From JBASEY01 sp964404285 (GTDB lineage Bacteria; CSSED10-310): 64,000 nucleotides of DNA. The position numbers and the translations under genes were made by a program. Below the pieces are notes generated by a model. It was not told the origin of the DNA. It saw nothing but the letters and a program-made list of their open reading frames with translations, and ran no database searches. Of the stretch, positions 62,510-64,000 are shown one piece after another. The first letter of the stretch is position 1, and each line of letters starts with the position of its first letter. The stretch covers positions 43,121-107,120 of the forward strand of contig CAYOJK010000008.1 in the NCBI GenBank assembly GCA_964404285.1, in the 5' to 3' direction.

Positions 62510-64000
62510 TAATTTTACACATTGGACAGAAAAGCATTCAGCAATAACTTTTTGTGTGTTTGCGTGCTTGACATATTTTGTGTTTTTCAGCCCGATTATT
62601 CGTTATGATGGAATTCCTTATGTAGCTCCAGCCAGATCCCTGGTCATCGATAGAAATTTAAATACCTATAATGAGTCCTTTTACTATGCGATACCCGGAT
62701 GGAACGATATCTCAAACCGACAGATAACGGGTCAGAGAAAGCAATTACTTGGATTTGTTTCTGCGTCAACTTATACAACCAGAGGCTATCGATATGTTGT
62801 GTTTCCAATTGGAAGCGCTTTCACCTGGTACCCCGCAATTCTGCTGTCTCATACAATTTGGTCTGGAATCAGCCGATGGAACAGTAATTTTGCAACAGAT
62901 GGTTTTTCTCTTCCATACATAATAGCGCTTGGCTGGTGGAGTTTTCTTATCGGGTGGGGAGGGATGGTTGCAGCGTATCGAATATTGCGGTTCTGGTATT
63001 CTCCTGGTGTGTCATGTGGAGCTACTATATTCATTTATGCCTCGAGTAACCTTATCCCATTTTTGACCCGTGATGTGACCTTTTCCCATAGCGTAGATTT
63101 CTTACTTGTCAATCTCTCAATATACTTTTTCCTTTTGATTTACAAAAAACCAACCCCGTCTATCTCAATGACAAATCTAAATGTCCACATTCTTTGGGGT
63201 ATGCTAATTGGATATGCTTGCATTGTGCGGTTCCAGGCTTTCACTTTGATTTTACTTCCTTTAGCTGTTTATTTACCCCGCGGCTATAGTCGATTTGCCC
63301 GAACCTGGAAACAGCCTCTCTACTTCATAACCGGCTTACTGATTATGGTTGGATTGCAGCTGACATATTGGAAAATATTGTATGGAACATGCTTTATATC
63401 CCGGCAGTTGATGGGAACGACAAATCTGCACGTTTTCAATCCTTGGAAACCTCAAATTATACCGATGCTGTTTTCAAATTATCATGGTTTGTATAATTGG
63501 ATGCCATGGTTATTACCAGTAACTATCGGTTTTTTTCTATTCATTAAGCGCGATAAATGGATGGGTATTCTCCTTGGTTTACTTATGGTTTCACAATTTT
63601 ATTTTATTGCATCATGGAGTGAATGGTGGAATCTAGGTTTTTCTGTCCGGAGAATAACCGGTTGGTCGATCATTTTCATGGTAGGAACAGCTGAGATCAT
63701 CACGCTTTGTAAAAAGAAACTCTACAAAATAGCCTTGATCTTTATCAGTATTCCGATTGTGGTATGGGCTTGGCTGTTTATGATTAACTATCTGATTAAA
63801 GATCCGAAAGTTAGTGTATTGCGTCACTTAATAGGTGCGGTAACGCCATTTGAACATAATAATTATAAGTTGGCCATTCCATCAATTTCTGTCTTTTTAA
63901 ATGCATTCACAGCATTAAAAATCTGGTTTTGGAAATTTGCTATGGTTGATGCAAGCGTAAAAACCCGTTTTTTTCACGACGCGATTCCTGAGCCCAATCG
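62493..64000 (+). CDS. Large polytopic membrane protein, second copy of 58151-60298 (3' end outside window)
   Basis: 502 codons run open from ATG 62493 to the end of the window with no stop. The protein begins 'MIRTADNFTHWTEKHS' and carries the same landmarks in the same order as the first copy: 'YTTRGYRYVVFPIG', 'LIPFLTRDVTFSHSVDFLL', 'YWKILYGTCFISRQLMG', 'YNWMPWLLPV' and 'RRITGW'. The start differs: an ATG pair at 62466 in this frame meets TAG at 62490, directly followed by the ATG used here, so initiation is coupled or independent. AAGGAG at 62448-62453 is conserved from copy 1. About 200 residues of the C-terminus are expected beyond the window. A GT-C-like role is inferred from copy 1. 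Confidence 0.75.
   Translation, partial: MIRTADNFTHWTEKHSAITFCVFACLTYFVFFSPIIRYDGIPYVAPARSLVIDRNLNTYNESFYYAIPGWNDISNRQITGQRKQLLGFVSASTYTTRGYRYVVFPIGSAFTWYPAILLSHTIWSGISRWNSNFATDGFSLPYIIALGWWSFLIGWGGMVAAYRILRFWYSPGVSCGATIFIYASSNLIPFLTRDVTFSHSVDFLLVNLSIYFFLLIYKKPTPSISMTNLNVHILWGMLIGYACIVRFQAFTLILLPLAVYLPRGYSRFARTWKQPLYFITGLLIMVGLQLTYWKILYGTCFISRQLMGTTNLHVFNPWKPQIIPMLFSNYHGLYNWMPWLLPVTIGFFLFIKRDKWMGILLGLLMVSQFYFIASWSEWWNLGFSVRRITGWSIIFMVGTAEIITLCKKKLYKIALIFISIPIVVWAWLFMINYLIKDPKVSVLRHLIGAVTPFEHNNYKLAIPSISVFLNAFTALKIWFWKFAMVDASVKTRFFHDAIPEPN

Noticed and set aside
1..64000. CRISPR arrays, insertion sequences, prophage or integrative elements
   Set aside because: No direct-repeat array, transposase, integrase or phage structural gene was seen, and the tRNA is not flanked by an integrase.

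Overview
The window looks like a chromosomal segment from a diderm (outer-membrane) bacterium, probably from an uncultured or poorly sampled phylum. Evidence for two membranes: type IV pilus genes including a secretin, an Omp85/TamA-like barrel next to a TamB-like AsmA-family protein, several lipoproteins and a small beta-barrel protein. Base composition is AT-rich by eye. GTG and TTG starts are common and backed by good Shine-Dalgarno (SD) sites. No insertion sequence, prophage, integrase, CRISPR array or rRNA is visible. The only RNA gene found is tRNA-Leu(CAG). The species cannot be named from this sequence.

Layout. 1-3915: end of a type IV pilus operon (pilO partial, pilP, pilQ) followed by two unrecognised lipoproteins. 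4060-8098: TPR protein, aroQ, M24 peptidase, efp, accB and a polyprenol-phosphate mannosyltransferase-like GT2. 8019-14477, minus strand: a degenerate radical-SAM/SPASM protein, a GT4, recJ and a GT87-like membrane protein. 14628-18918: GT-C-like membrane protein, NodU-type carbamoyltransferase, SxtJ-like protein and DUF5989 protein. 18926-26736, minus: TamB-like, TamA-like and TPR proteins, divergent from a LysM lipoprotein (26884-28305) and a small conserved protein. 28641-30020: pgi. 30125-35015, minus: two large membrane proteins, one a GT-C/phosphodiesterase fusion. 35094-41100: yggS, yggT-like, GT9, a GT2/phosphoglycosyltransferase fusion and a GT2. 41097-44014, minus: nucleotidyltransferase plus two GT4s. 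44165-47025: tatA/tatC and converging rnr. 47064-47187: tRNA-Leu and terminator. 47185-51576, minus: a three-gene PEGA/beta-propeller/PDZ envelope set. 51749-57736: glycogen locus (glgA, SPASM protein, GT2, two glgC homologues). 57727-64000: a DUF2452-like protein, a large membrane protein, an M24 peptidase, a small barrel protein, then a second partial copy of the membrane protein.

How it fits together. Much of the window appears devoted to the cell surface: pilus secretion, outer-membrane assembly and transport, and polyprenol-linked glycan synthesis (GT2, GT4, GT9, GT-C and phosphoglycosyltransferase enzymes with a carbamoyltransferase). GlgC/GlgA supply ADP-glucose and glycogen, and Pgi links to glucose-6-phosphate. 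The most unusual items are a segmental duplication at the right end that the end of the window hides; a radical-SAM-like protein without its cluster cysteines fused to a beta-sandwich; two fusion glycan enzymes; a degenerate GlgC paralogue next to an intact one; and the uncharacterised PEGA/propeller/PDZ operon.
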